Shown: positions 27,814-35,965 of the stretch, in pieces
Numbering within the stretch: the first letter of the stretch is position 1
Layout of the letters: every line of letters starts with the position of its first letter
Assembly (NCBI RefSeq): GCF_039524395.1
Contig: NZ_BAAAGO010000004.1
Reading direction: 5' to 3' (one strand)
From: Micropruina glycogenica
GTDB lineage: Bacteria; Actinomycetota; Actinomycetes; Propionibacteriales; Propionibacteriaceae
Length of the DNA: 64,000 nucleotides
The notes under the pieces: model-generated
What the model saw: the letters and a program-made list of their open reading frames with translations, nothing else
What the model was told of the DNA's origin: nothing
The model's database searches: none
Made by a program: the position numbers and the translations under genes

Positions 27814-29157
27814 ATGAACGCAGTCGTCAGCAACATTCTGCTGATCCTGGTGTTCATCATCATCGGAGGGGTCTTCGCGGCCGCTGAAATGGCTCTGGTG
27901 TCGCTGCGCGAAAGCCAGGTCAAGCAGCTGTCGACCCGCGGCACCAGGGGCAAGACGGTGGCCGGTCTGGCTGCGAACCCCAACCGCTTTCTGTCGGCGG
28001 TGCAGATCGGCGTCACCCTGTCGGGCTTCCTGTCCGCTGCGTTCGGCGGGGCGACCCTCGAAGAGCCGCTGTCTGCGGTGCTGATGGGCTGGGGCGTGCC
28101 CGAGGGGTGGGCCGGGCCGATCTCGCTCATCGTGATCACCATCGTGATCAGCTACTTCTCGATCGTGATCGGCGAACTCACCGCCAAGCGGCTGGCCATG
28201 CAGAGCGCCGAGAGCTTCGCCATGGCGCTGGCGCCGCTGGTGAACGCGATCGCCACCGTCACCCGTCCGGTGATCTGGTTTCTCGGCGTGTCGACCAACG
28301 GGTTGGTGCGAGTGCTGGGCGGTGACCCCAGGGCCGGCCGCGAAGAGGTCACCGACGAAGAGCTGCGAGCGATGGTCACCTCATCGAGCACCCTGGGCGA
28401 CGAGGAACGTCAGATCGTCGACGAGGTGTTCGCCGCCGGCCAGGTGAGCCTGCGCGAGGCGATGGTGCCGCGCACCGAAGTCGATTTTCTGTCGGGTGAC
28501 ATGCCTGCTTACAAGGCCATTCGCGCTTTTCAGGATTCACCGCACAGCCGCTACCCGGTGATCGGCGAAGACGTCGACGACGTGCTCGGCTTCGTGCACG
28601 TTCGCGACCTGTTCGACCTCGACCCCACGGCGCGCAACGCACCCGTTCGGCAACTCGTGCGGCCGGTTGAGTCGCTGCCGCACACGATGAAGATCCTGCG
28701 GGCGCTGTCAGAACTGCGTGCCGCCAACGCCCACCTGGTGATCGTGCGCGACGAGTACGGTGGCACGGCGGGCATCGTCACCATGGAAGACCTCGTCGAA
28801 GAGCTGGTCGGCGACATCTCCGACGAGTTCGACCGGCCGACCGAGGCGCCGGTCATGTCGCCGTCCAGTTCTGAGGTGGACGGGCTCGAAACCATCGAAG
28901 AGTTCGGCGAGACCAACGGCTACGTACTACCCGAGGGTCCCTACGACACCGTCGCGGGGTTCGTGATGGCGCATCTGGGTCACCTGCCCGAGCTGGGCGA
29001 TTCGGTCGAGGTGCTGCTCGACCCGGTGGAGATGGGCGAGGCCGAACCCGAAACCTTCGAGTTCACGGTCACCGAACTCGACGGACGGCGCGCGGCCCGC
29101 ATCAAGGTGCGCCGACTCGGTACCACGCCTGAACCGGGCGCCGATGACCGATCATGA
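27814..29157 (+). CDS. CNNM/CorC-HlyC family transporter with CBS domains
   Basis: A 447-residue protein with the order typical of this family. An N-terminal DUF21 membrane domain (start to about residue 190) contains AAEMALVSLRESQVKQL; two CBS domains follow (AMVPRTEVDFLSGD, FVHVRDLFDLDPT, LVIVRDEYGGTAGIVTMEDLVEELVGDI), then a C-terminal CorC_HlyC domain (YDTVAGFVMAHLGHLPELGD). Members export magnesium or related cations; the older name is hemolysin. ATG at 27814 has a GAGG ribosome site; an upstream GTG at 27797, after TAAGCT, opens only a six-codon reading frame. The next gene overlaps its end by 14 nt. Confidence 0.93.
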   Translation: MNAVVSNILLILVFIIIGGVFAAAEMALVSLRESQVKQLSTRGTRGKTVAGLAANPNRFLSAVQIGVTLSGFLSAAFGGATLEEPLSAVLMGWGVPEGWAGPISLIVITIVISYFSIVIGELTAKRLAMQSAESFAMALAPLVNAIATVTRPVIWFLGVSTNGLVRVLGGDPRAGREEVTDEELRAMVTSSSTLGDEERQIVDEVFAAGQVSLREAMVPRTEVDFLSGDMPAYKAIRAFQDSPHSRYPVIGEDVDDVLGFVHVRDLFDLDPTARNAPVRQLVRPVESLPHTMKILRALSELRAANAHLVIVRDEYGGTAGIVTMEDLVEELVGDISDEFDRPTEAPVMSPSSSEVDGLETIEEFGETNGYVLPEGPYDTVAGFVMAHLGHLPELGDSVEVLLDPVEMGEAEPETFEFTVTELDGRRAARIKVRRLGTTPEPGADDRS

Positions 29158-30364
29158 CCCCGACGGCTCGCAGCTCCTCACCTCGACCGAGGTGGGGGAG
29201 TTGCTGGGTGCCGCCGTGGAGCATGCCGGGGGCCGGCTGATCGGCTGGGCGCTCGACCATGTGGACGCCAACCCCAACCAGTCCACCACCGCCACCTACT
29301 CGGCAACGGTGGCCTGGCCCTACGGCGAACGTGACGAGCTGCTGGGGGTGAGCGCCCGCGCGTCCGGCCCCGCGGCCTCAGACACCAAGGCCGAGATCTT
29401 CGCCGACGGTGAGCGCGAGGTCGCGGTGTGGATCTACCCCAACGACCCCGACCTGCCCGGCCTGGCCCGCGCCGCCTACACCGAGCAGATGGCCGGCATT
29501 CTCACCGAACACGACGTACTGGGCCGGCCGGTGGCCGCCCACGAGGTGTCGCTGCGCATGATCGGCTACCGTCCCCGGCGCCGGGCTGTGCTGCGGGTCG
29601 ACGTCGAGCCCGAACCGGTGGTGCTCTACTGCAAGGTGCTGCGCGAGCGGCTGTTCGGTGACGTGGTGCGGCGGCACGAACTGCTGCTGGCCGCCGGGGT
29701 ACCGGCCCCTCGCATCGCGGCGACCACCGACGACGCGCTGCTGCTGCTGCACAACCTCGACGGACGCCCCCTGGCCAAGGCGGTGTTCGACGAGACCGAC
29801 CCCTGCACGGCCGAAGACCTGATTCACCTGCTCGACGCGATGCCGATGAGCGTGACCAAGCTCGAACGCCGTCCGCCCTGGACCGACGCGGTGCAGCACT
29901 ACTCCCAGATGGTCGCCGCCGCCGTGCCCAGCGCCACCGACAAACTGGCCTGGCTCACCGACCAGATCGCCGAGGGCCTGGCGTCGGTGCCGCTGGGCAA
30001 CGACCCGACGCACGGCGACTTTCACGAGGGTCAGGTGCATGTGTCGGGCGGACGCATCGTCGGCATTCTCGACGTCGACACCGTCGGCCCCGGACGGCGG
30101 GCCGATGACCTGGCCTGCCTGATCGCGCACCTGTCGACCATTCAACGCATGAATCCGGCGCAAGAGGCCAAGGTGCACCGGCTGATTCGCACCTGGGTGC
30201 CGGTGTTCGACACCAGGGTCGACCCGCTGGAACTGCGGCTGCGGGCCGCGGCGGTGATCATCTCGCTGGCGACGGGACCTTTTCGCGGTCAGGAGCCCGA
30301 GTGGGAGTGGGAGACGCTGCGCATGATCGCCTCGGCGGAAGCACTGGTGCGTCAGGTCGGCTGA
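29144..30364 (+). CDS. Aminoglycoside-phosphotransferase-like kinase
   Basis: A 406-residue protein with a protein-kinase-like APH fold in its second half. The catalytic loop reads PTHGDFHEGQVHV (Asp is the base; the usual metal-binding Asn is Gln here), and the following metal-binding motif is GILDVDTVGPG. A Lys in VVLYCKVLR is a likely ATP contact. The first 100 residues (TTATYSATVAWPYGERDELL) are less typical and may form a cap. It overlaps the CNNM gene by 14 nt and is probably co-transcribed. The substrate is unknown; the family covers sugar, choline and antibiotic kinases. Confidence 0.8.
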   Translation: MTDHDPDGSQLLTSTEVGELLGAAVEHAGGRLIGWALDHVDANPNQSTTATYSATVAWPYGERDELLGVSARASGPAASDTKAEIFADGEREVAVWIYPNDPDLPGLARAAYTEQMAGILTEHDVLGRPVAAHEVSLRMIGYRPRRRAVLRVDVEPEPVVLYCKVLRERLFGDVVRRHELLLAAGVPAPRIAATTDDALLLLHNLDGRPLAKAVFDETDPCTAEDLIHLLDAMPMSVTKLERRPPWTDAVQHYSQMVAAAVPSATDKLAWLTDQIAEGLASVPLGNDPTHGDFHEGQVHVSGGRIVGILDVDTVGPGRRADDLACLIAHLSTIQRMNPAQEAKVHRLIRTWVPVFDTRVDPLELRLRAAAVIISLATGPFRGQEPEWEWETLRMIASAEALVRQVG

Positions 30365-30373
30365 CCCCGCCAC

Positions 30374-30457
30374 GTCATCCCGGGCTTGCCCCGGGATCTC
30401 GAACGTGAACCATCTGGGGACGTGCGTTTGGAGATCCCGGCGTCCGCCGGGACGACG
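30374..30457. repeat. Facing family A palindromic repeats
   Basis: A unit at 30374-30400 with the core ATCCCGGGCTTGCCCCGGGA faces an inverted unit at 30431-30457 with CCCGGCGTCCGCCGGG. The pair lies between the kinase and mutA and probably marks the end of the upstream transcript. Confidence 0.8.
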
Positions 30458-30512
30458 TGAACGTGTCGACCGACGAAAATCCCAGTCCGCGAGACGGCGT
30501 CGCCCGCCGAAC

Positions 30513-30527
30513 TACGCATTATGCGTA
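30513..30527. promoter_or_regulatory. Operator-like palindrome upstream of mutA
   Basis: TACGCATTATGCGTA is a perfect 7+1+7 palindrome (30513-30527). The likely mutA -10 TAGGCT is at 30556-30561, so the palindrome ends about five bases before the expected -35 position. This is a place where a dimeric regulator could act. It differs from the family A and B repeats and was not seen elsewhere in the window. The regulator is unknown. Confidence 0.55.
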
Positions 30528-30568
30528 AGCGCAGCGCGAACCAAGGGCCGCGTTCTAGGCTGATCGGC

Positions 30569-32428
30569 ATGACCGATTCCCCGCTCACGCTGGCCGGCGA
30601 TTTCACCGCGCCGAGCCGCCAGGACTGGGAGACCGAGGTCCTCAAGGTGCTGAACCGGCGCCGTCCAGAGGGCAAGGAACTCTCGATCGAGCAAGCGATG
30701 AAGCGACTCACCACGACCACCGTGGACGAGCTCGTCATCGACCCCCTATATACGAAGACTGATGAGCAGCCCGATCTTGGGCACCCCGGCGTGATGCCGT
30801 TCACCCGCGGCACCTCGCTGCGCACCGGCACCATTCACGCCTGGGACGTAACCCAGCTGCACGAAGACGGCGACGTCGCCTTCAGCAACACGGCGGTGCT
30901 CGACGACCTTCAGCGCGGCGCGATCTCGCTGTGGTTGCGGGTCGACCCCGACGCCATCGCCGCGGCCGATGTGGCCGCCGTGCTCGCCGGCGTGATGCCC
31001 GAACTGGCCCGCCTGCGGGTCAGCAGCCGCACCGACCAAGCTGCCGCCGCCGACGCGCTCGCGAACGTCTGGCGCGCCAGCGGAAAGTCGTCCGAAGTCG
31101 GCGGCAGCCTGGGCCTGGACGCCATCGGCCACGCGGCCCTCAGCGGCGAGGCGCCCGACTTCGGGCCGCAGCGCGCGTGGGTGGCCACCGCGCTGGCCGA
31201 GTTTCCCAAAGCCCGCGCCATCGCCGTCGACACCCTGGTCTACGACGACGCCGGCGCCGGGGACGTCGACGTGCTCGCCTTCGCCGTCGCGACCGGCGTG
31301 GAGTACCTGCGCGACCTCGAAGCGGCCGGCATCGACGCCGAGTCGGTGTTCAGCCAGATCGCGTTCCGGGTGCCGACCAACGCCGACCAGTTCATGACCA
31401 TCGCCCGGCTGCGCGCACTGCGCCGCCTGTGGGCGCGGGTCGGCGAGGTGGCCGGCGTGCCCGCCGCCAAGCGGGGTGCGATTCAGCTGGCCGTCACGTC
31501 GCGGCGCATGATCACCCGCGACGACCCGTTCGTGAACCTGCTGCGCGGCACCATCGCCACCTTCGCCGCCGCCGTCGGCGGAGCCGAGTCGATCACCGTG
31601 CTGCCGCACGACACCGCGTGGGGCCTGCCGACGCCGTTCTCGCGGCGCATGGCCCGCAACCTGCAGTTGCTGGCGGCCGAGGAGTCGAACCTGGGTCGGG
31701 TGGCCGACCCGGCCGGTGGCTCGTGGTACGTCGAGAGCCTCACCGACCAGTTGGCCGCCAAGGCGTGGGCGCGGTTCCAGCAGCTCGAAGCCGCGGGCGG
31801 CATGGCGCAGGCGTTGGCCGACGGGTTGGTCGCCCAGTGGCTCGACGAGACCACCGCGGCCCGCGCCGTCCGGCTGGCGAATCGGCGTCAGCCGATCACC
31901 GGGGTGTCGATGTTCCCCGGCAGCAACGAGCAGCCGTTGGACGTCCGGCCCCGGCCCGAGGCGCCCGCCAACGGCGGCCTGCAGGCCCACCGCGACAGCG
32001 AGGTGTTCGAGGCGTTGCGCGACCGGGTGGCAACGGCGGACCCGAAGCCGGTGGTGTTCATGGCCTGCCTGGGTGCCCGGCGCGACTTCGGCCCGCGTGA
32101 GCAGTTCACCTCGAACGTGCTGCTGGTGGCCGGCATCGATCATCCGCAGAGCGAGGGCGGCACGGCTGACGAGATCGTGCAGCAGGTGCAGGCCGCGGGC
32201 GCGCGCACGGTGGTGCTGTGCAGTTCGGCCAAGGTGTACGCCAAGCAGGCGATCGAGGTCGCAACGGCCCTGAAGGGCGCCGGTGTGCGCACCGTGCTGA
32301 TCGCCGGACGCAGTAAAGAGACCGGATCCGACGACGCCGCGAGCGTGATCGACGGCGAGATCTACGACGGCATGGACGTGGCCGGCTTCCTGGCCGGCAC
32401 GCTCGACGAGTTGGGAGTAGCCAAGTGA
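30569..32428 (+). CDS. mutA: Methylmalonyl-CoA mutase small (beta) subunit
   Basis: A 619-residue non-catalytic partner of the cobalamin-dependent mutase that interconverts methylmalonyl-CoA and succinyl-CoA. It shares the large subunit's TIM-barrel layout (GVMPFTRGTSLRTGTIHAWDVTQ, RRMITRDDPFVNLLRGTIATF split around residues 310-330, PAGGSWYVESLTDQLA) but has a degenerate C-terminal B12-like domain: FMACLGARRDFGPREQF replaces the cobalamin DxHxxG motif. ATG at 30569 is 7 nt after TAGGCT (30556-30561). mutB follows with a GTGA overlap, so subunits are made together. Confidence 0.96.
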   Translation: MTDSPLTLAGDFTAPSRQDWETEVLKVLNRRRPEGKELSIEQAMKRLTTTTVDELVIDPLYTKTDEQPDLGHPGVMPFTRGTSLRTGTIHAWDVTQLHEDGDVAFSNTAVLDDLQRGAISLWLRVDPDAIAAADVAAVLAGVMPELARLRVSSRTDQAAAADALANVWRASGKSSEVGGSLGLDAIGHAALSGEAPDFGPQRAWVATALAEFPKARAIAVDTLVYDDAGAGDVDVLAFAVATGVEYLRDLEAAGIDAESVFSQIAFRVPTNADQFMTIARLRALRRLWARVGEVAGVPAAKRGAIQLAVTSRRMITRDDPFVNLLRGTIATFAAAVGGAESITVLPHDTAWGLPTPFSRRMARNLQLLAAEESNLGRVADPAGGSWYVESLTDQLAAKAWARFQQLEAAGGMAQALADGLVAQWLDETTAARAVRLANRRQPITGVSMFPGSNEQPLDVRPRPEAPANGGLQAHRDSEVFEALRDRVATADPKPVVFMACLGARRDFGPREQFTSNVLLVAGIDHPQSEGGTADEIVQQVQAAGARTVVLCSSAKVYAKQAIEVATALKGAGVRTVLIAGRSKETGSDDAASVIDGEIYDGMDVAGFLAGTLDELGVAK

Positions 32429-34614
32429 GTGTTCCGCGCTTCGACAGCGTCGAACTGGGCGAGGACCGGCCCCCCGCCGACTCGGCCCAGCAGTGGGAGG
32501 AGCTGATCGATCAGGTGCCCTCGTACAGCAAGGGCTGGCAGACCCCCGAGCACATTCTGGTACCGCCGGTCTACGCCGACGAGGCCTACGCCGGGCTCGA
32601 CTTCCTGGGCACCTACCCCGGCATTCCGCCGTTCCTGCGGGGCCCGTACGCCACCATGTACGTCAACCAGCCCTGGACGATTCGCCAGTACGCCGGCTTC
32701 TCGACCGCCGAGGAGTCCAACGCCTTCTACCGGCGCAACCTGGCGGCCGGGCAGAAGGGCCTGTCGATCGCGTTCGACCTGGCCACCCACCGCGGCTACG
32801 ACTCCGACCACCCGCGGGTCACCGGTGACGTCGGCATGGCCGGCGTTGCGGTCGATTCGATTCTCGACATGCGGCAACTGTTCGAGGGCATTCCGCTCGA
32901 CCAGATGTCGGTGTCGATGACCATGAACGGCGCGGTGCTGCCGATTCTCGCGCTCTACGTGGTGGCCGCCGAAGAACAGGGAGTGGCGCCCGCGCAGCTG
33001 GCCGGAACCATTCAGAACGACATTCTGAAAGAGTTCATGGTTCGCAACACCTACATCTACCCGCCGGCGCCGTCGATGCGCATCATCAGCGACATCTTCG
33101 CCTACACCAGCGCGAACATGCCCAAGTTCAACTCGATCTCGATCTCGGGCTACCACATGCAAGAGGCCGGGGCGACCGCCGACATCGAGATGGCCTACAC
33201 GCTGGCCGACGGCGTCGAGTACATCCGCGCCGGGGAATCGGTCGGGCTGAAGGTCGACCAGTTCGCGCCGCGGTTGTCGTTCTTCTGGGCCGTGGGCATG
33301 AACTTCTTCATGGAGGTGGCCAAGTTCCGCGCCGCGCGGCTGCTGTGGGCACGGCTCGTCCGGCAGTTCGGGCCGACGAATCCCAAGTCGATGAGCCTGC
33401 GGACGCACTCGCAGACGTCCGGCTGGTCGCTGACCGCCCAGGACGTCTTCAACAACGTGGGCCGCACCTGCCTCGAGGCGATGGCGGCCACCCAGGGCCA
33501 CACCCAGTCGCTGCACACCAACGCGCTCGACGAGGCGATCGCCCTGCCGACCGACTTCTCGGCGCGCATCGCCCGCAACACCCAGCTGTTCATTCAGCAG
33601 GAGTCGGGCACCACGCGCACCGTCGACCCGTGGGCCGGTTCGGCGTACGTCGAGCGGCTCACCTACGAGCTGGCCAACAAGGCGTGGGGGCTGATCGAAG
33701 AGGTCGAGGCCGCCGGCGGCATGGCCAAGGCGATCGAGGCCGGCATTCCCAAGATGCGCATCGAAGAGGCCGCGGCCCGCACCCAGGCCCGCATCGACTC
33801 CGGGCGGCAGCCGCTGATCGGCGTCAACAAATACCTGGTCGAGCACGACGAGCCGCCGGAGGTGCTGAAGGTCGACAACGCCAAGGTGCGCGACGAGCAG
33901 ATCGCCAAGCTGCAACGGCTGCGCGCCGAACGCGACGAAGCCGTCACCAGGGCGGCCCTTGAGAAGCTCACCTGGGCCGCGGGCAACCCCGACCCGACCG
34001 ACCCCGACCGCAACCTGCTGCACCTGGCCATCGACGCGGCCCGCAAGTCTGCGTCGGTCGGCGAGATCTCGGACGCGCTGGAGCAGGTCTTCGGCCGCTA
34101 CACCGCGCAGATCCGTACTATCAGTGGCGTGTATCGCAGCGAGTCGGGCTCGACCCAGGGCGTCGAGAAGGCCCGTGGTCTGGTGGCCGACTTCGAGAAG
34201 GTCGAGGGCCGCCGGCCCCGCATTCTGGTGGCCAAGATGGGCCAGGACGGCCACGACCGCGGCCAGAAGGTGATCTCGACCGCGTTCGCCGACCTCGGCT
34301 TCGACGTCGACGTCGGCCCGCTGTTCCAGACCCCGGCCGAGGTGGCCAGGCAGGCGGTCGAGGCGGACGTGCACGTGGTCGGGGTGTCGTCGCTGGCGGC
34401 GGGGCACCTGACGCTGGTGCCGGCGCTGCGCGCCGAACTCGACGCGCTGGGCCGCGACGACATGATGATCGTGGTCGGCGGTGTGATTCCGGCGCAAGAC
34501 TTCGACGAGTTGCGGGCCAAGGGTGCCGACGCGATCTACCCGCCGGGCACGGTGATTCCCGAGGCGGCGATCGAGTTGCTGCAACAGCTGCGGGATCGCC
34601 TCGAAGACGAGTAG
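32425..34614 (+). CDS. mutB: Methylmalonyl-CoA mutase large (alpha, catalytic) subunit
   Basis: A 729-residue adenosylcobalamin enzyme. The substrate barrel has the active-site Tyr243-His244 (GYHMQEAGAT), and the C-terminal cobalamin domain has KMGQDGHDRGQKV, the DxHxxG motif with His610 as lower cobalt ligand. These numbers equal those I recall for the Propionibacterium shermanii enzyme, so no insertion or deletion has occurred before residue 610. GTG at 32425 overlaps the mutA stop. meaB follows after a 208-bp gap filled with repeats, so it may need its own promoter. Confidence 0.98.
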   Translation: MSVPRFDSVELGEDRPPADSAQQWEELIDQVPSYSKGWQTPEHILVPPVYADEAYAGLDFLGTYPGIPPFLRGPYATMYVNQPWTIRQYAGFSTAEESNAFYRRNLAAGQKGLSIAFDLATHRGYDSDHPRVTGDVGMAGVAVDSILDMRQLFEGIPLDQMSVSMTMNGAVLPILALYVVAAEEQGVAPAQLAGTIQNDILKEFMVRNTYIYPPAPSMRIISDIFAYTSANMPKFNSISISGYHMQEAGATADIEMAYTLADGVEYIRAGESVGLKVDQFAPRLSFFWAVGMNFFMEVAKFRAARLLWARLVRQFGPTNPKSMSLRTHSQTSGWSLTAQDVFNNVGRTCLEAMAATQGHTQSLHTNALDEAIALPTDFSARIARNTQLFIQQESGTTRTVDPWAGSAYVERLTYELANKAWGLIEEVEAAGGMAKAIEAGIPKMRIEEAAARTQARIDSGRQPLIGVNKYLVEHDEPPEVLKVDNAKVRDEQIAKLQRLRAERDEAVTRAALEKLTWAAGNPDPTDPDRNLLHLAIDAARKSASVGEISDALEQVFGRYTAQIRTISGVYRSESGSTQGVEKARGLVADFEKVEGRRPRILVAKMGQDGHDRGQKVISTAFADLGFDVDVGPLFQTPAEVARQAVEADVHVVGVSSLAAGHLTLVPALRAELDALGRDDMMIVVGGVIPAQDFDELRAKGADAIYPPGTVIPEAAIELLQQLRDRLEDE

Positions 34615-34630
34615 TCAGCCTTCGGACTCC

Positions 34631-34799
34631 GTCATCCCGGCGAACGCCGGGATCTCAAGAGCCAGGATGCGCACGACCTGAGGTCACGGATCAAGCCGGG
34701 ACGACGGGGATCGGGATGTCCACGGCGCGCCGAAGACGACGTCGTTGGTCGAGCTTGTCGAGACCTGGTGCCGTGGGTGTCGACGAGCTCGACCAGCGG
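34631..34799. repeat. Mixed family A and family B repeats
   Basis: A family A unit with core ATCCCGGCGAACGCCGGGAT at 34631-34656 faces a degraded inverse near 34680-34708. A family B hairpin pair follows at about 34743-34799 (GGTCGAGCTTGTCGAGACC and inverse CGACGAGCTCGACCAGCGG). These fill nearly the whole mutB-meaB gap, so both families occupy the same sites. Confidence 0.8.
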
Positions 34800-34822
34800 T
34801 GGGTGAGTGAAAGAGTGAGGGC

Positions 34823-35857
34823 ATGCGCAGGTTGAAGCCGGCGGAACTGGCCGAGCAGGTGATGGCCGGCTCGCGTCCGCACATCGCGCGGGCGATCACC
34901 CTGGTCGAGTCGTCCAGGGCCGACCACCGCGAGCAGACCAAGACGCTGTTGCGGCTGCTGCGCCCCGCGAGCGGCCAGTCGGTGCGGGTCGGCATCACCG
35001 GCGTGCCCGGGGCGGGCAAGTCCACCTTCATCGACGCACTGGGCGTCCGGCTGATCGAGGCCGGGCATCGGGTGGCGGTGCTGGCCGTCGACCCGTCGTC
35101 GTCGCGCACCGGCGGGTCGATTCTCGGCGACCGCACCCGCATGGCGGCGCTGACCCAGTCCGAGGACGCCTACGTGCGGCCGTCGCCGTCCGGGGGGCAT
35201 CTGGGCGGGGTGGCACGGGCGACCCGCGAGTCGATGATCGTGATGGAGGCCGCAGGCTTCGACGTGGTGCTGGTCGAGACCGTCGGCGTAGGGCAGTCCG
35301 AGGTGGCCGTGGCGGGCATGGTCGACACGTTTCTGCTGATCACCCTGGCCCGGGCGGGCGACCAGTTGCAGGGCATCAAGCGCGGCATTCTCGAGATGGC
35401 CGACGTGATCACCGTCAACAAGGCCGACGGCGAGCACGAGGGCGAGGCGCGAGTCACCGCCCGCGAGTTGAGCATCGCCATGAAGCTGATCACGTCCGAC
35501 CCGAACGCGAGGCGCCCACCGGTGCTCACCTCGTCGTCGCTCACCGGCAAGGGTTTGGACGAGGTCTGGCAGGCCGTGCTCGACCATCGTGCGTACCTGG
35601 AACAGCACGGGGGATTGGAGCCGCGCCGGGCCCGCCAACAGATCGAGTGGCTGTGGTCGCTGGTCGAGGGCGAGGTGCTCGACGCGGTGCACAACTCGCC
35701 GCGCGTGCGCTCGCAACGGGCCGGCATCGAGGCCGAGATCGCGGCCAACGAACTGTCGGCGCTCGAGGGTGCGGACGACCTCGTGCGCGCCTTCGTCACC
35801 GACGTGCCGGTGCTCTGGCCGCCGCGCCCGCTGACCGGCCTCGACACCACCGGCTGA
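34823..35857 (+). CDS. meaB: Methylmalonyl-CoA mutase-associated GTPase MeaB
   Basis: A 344-residue G3E-family GTPase that gates cobalamin loading and protects the mutase. Walker A is GVPGAGKST (about residues 60-68), followed by VLAVDPSSSRTGGSILGD (G3E pattern), the VETVGVGQSE switch and the guanine-specificity NKAD in VITVNKADGEH. A C-terminal dimerisation extension is present (from about residue 275). It lies downstream of mutAB on the same strand, as in other actinobacteria. Confidence 0.96.
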   Translation: MRRLKPAELAEQVMAGSRPHIARAITLVESSRADHREQTKTLLRLLRPASGQSVRVGITGVPGAGKSTFIDALGVRLIEAGHRVAVLAVDPSSSRTGGSILGDRTRMAALTQSEDAYVRPSPSGGHLGGVARATRESMIVMEAAGFDVVLVETVGVGQSEVAVAGMVDTFLLITLARAGDQLQGIKRGILEMADVITVNKADGEHEGEARVTARELSIAMKLITSDPNARRPPVLTSSSLTGKGLDEVWQAVLDHRAYLEQHGGLEPRRARQQIEWLWSLVEGEVLDAVHNSPRVRSQRAGIEAEIAANELSALEGADDLVRAFVTDVPVLWPPRPLTGLDTTG

Positions 35858-35869
35858 CGCTCCGTTCTC

Positions 35870-35930
35870 GTCATCTCGCCGAACGCCGGGATCTGCGACG
35901 ATCGGGGCCTCGACAAGCTCGACCAGCGGA
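35870..35930. repeat. Single family A and family B units
   Basis: A degraded family A unit at 35870-35895 (TCTCGCCGAACGCCGGGAT) is followed by a family B unit around 35908-35930 (CTCGACAAGCTCGACCAGCG). They sit between meaB and the next kinase gene, directly before its -10 TAAGGT. Confidence 0.7.
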
Positions 35931-35965
35931 TCTCGACGCGCTCGATCGACAGTAAGGTGCGCTGC

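Noticed and set aside
27797..27817. Leader peptide gene before the CNNM-type transporter
   Set aside because: A six-codon frame (GTG to TGA) follows TAAGCT, but nothing suggests regulation by translation; it is more likely chance overlap with the true start at 27814.
30365..30568. Cobalamin riboswitch before mutA
   Set aside because: No B12-box-like conserved core or multi-stem layout was seen. The gap holds family A repeats, a short palindrome and a leaderless-type promoter, leaving no room for a leader.
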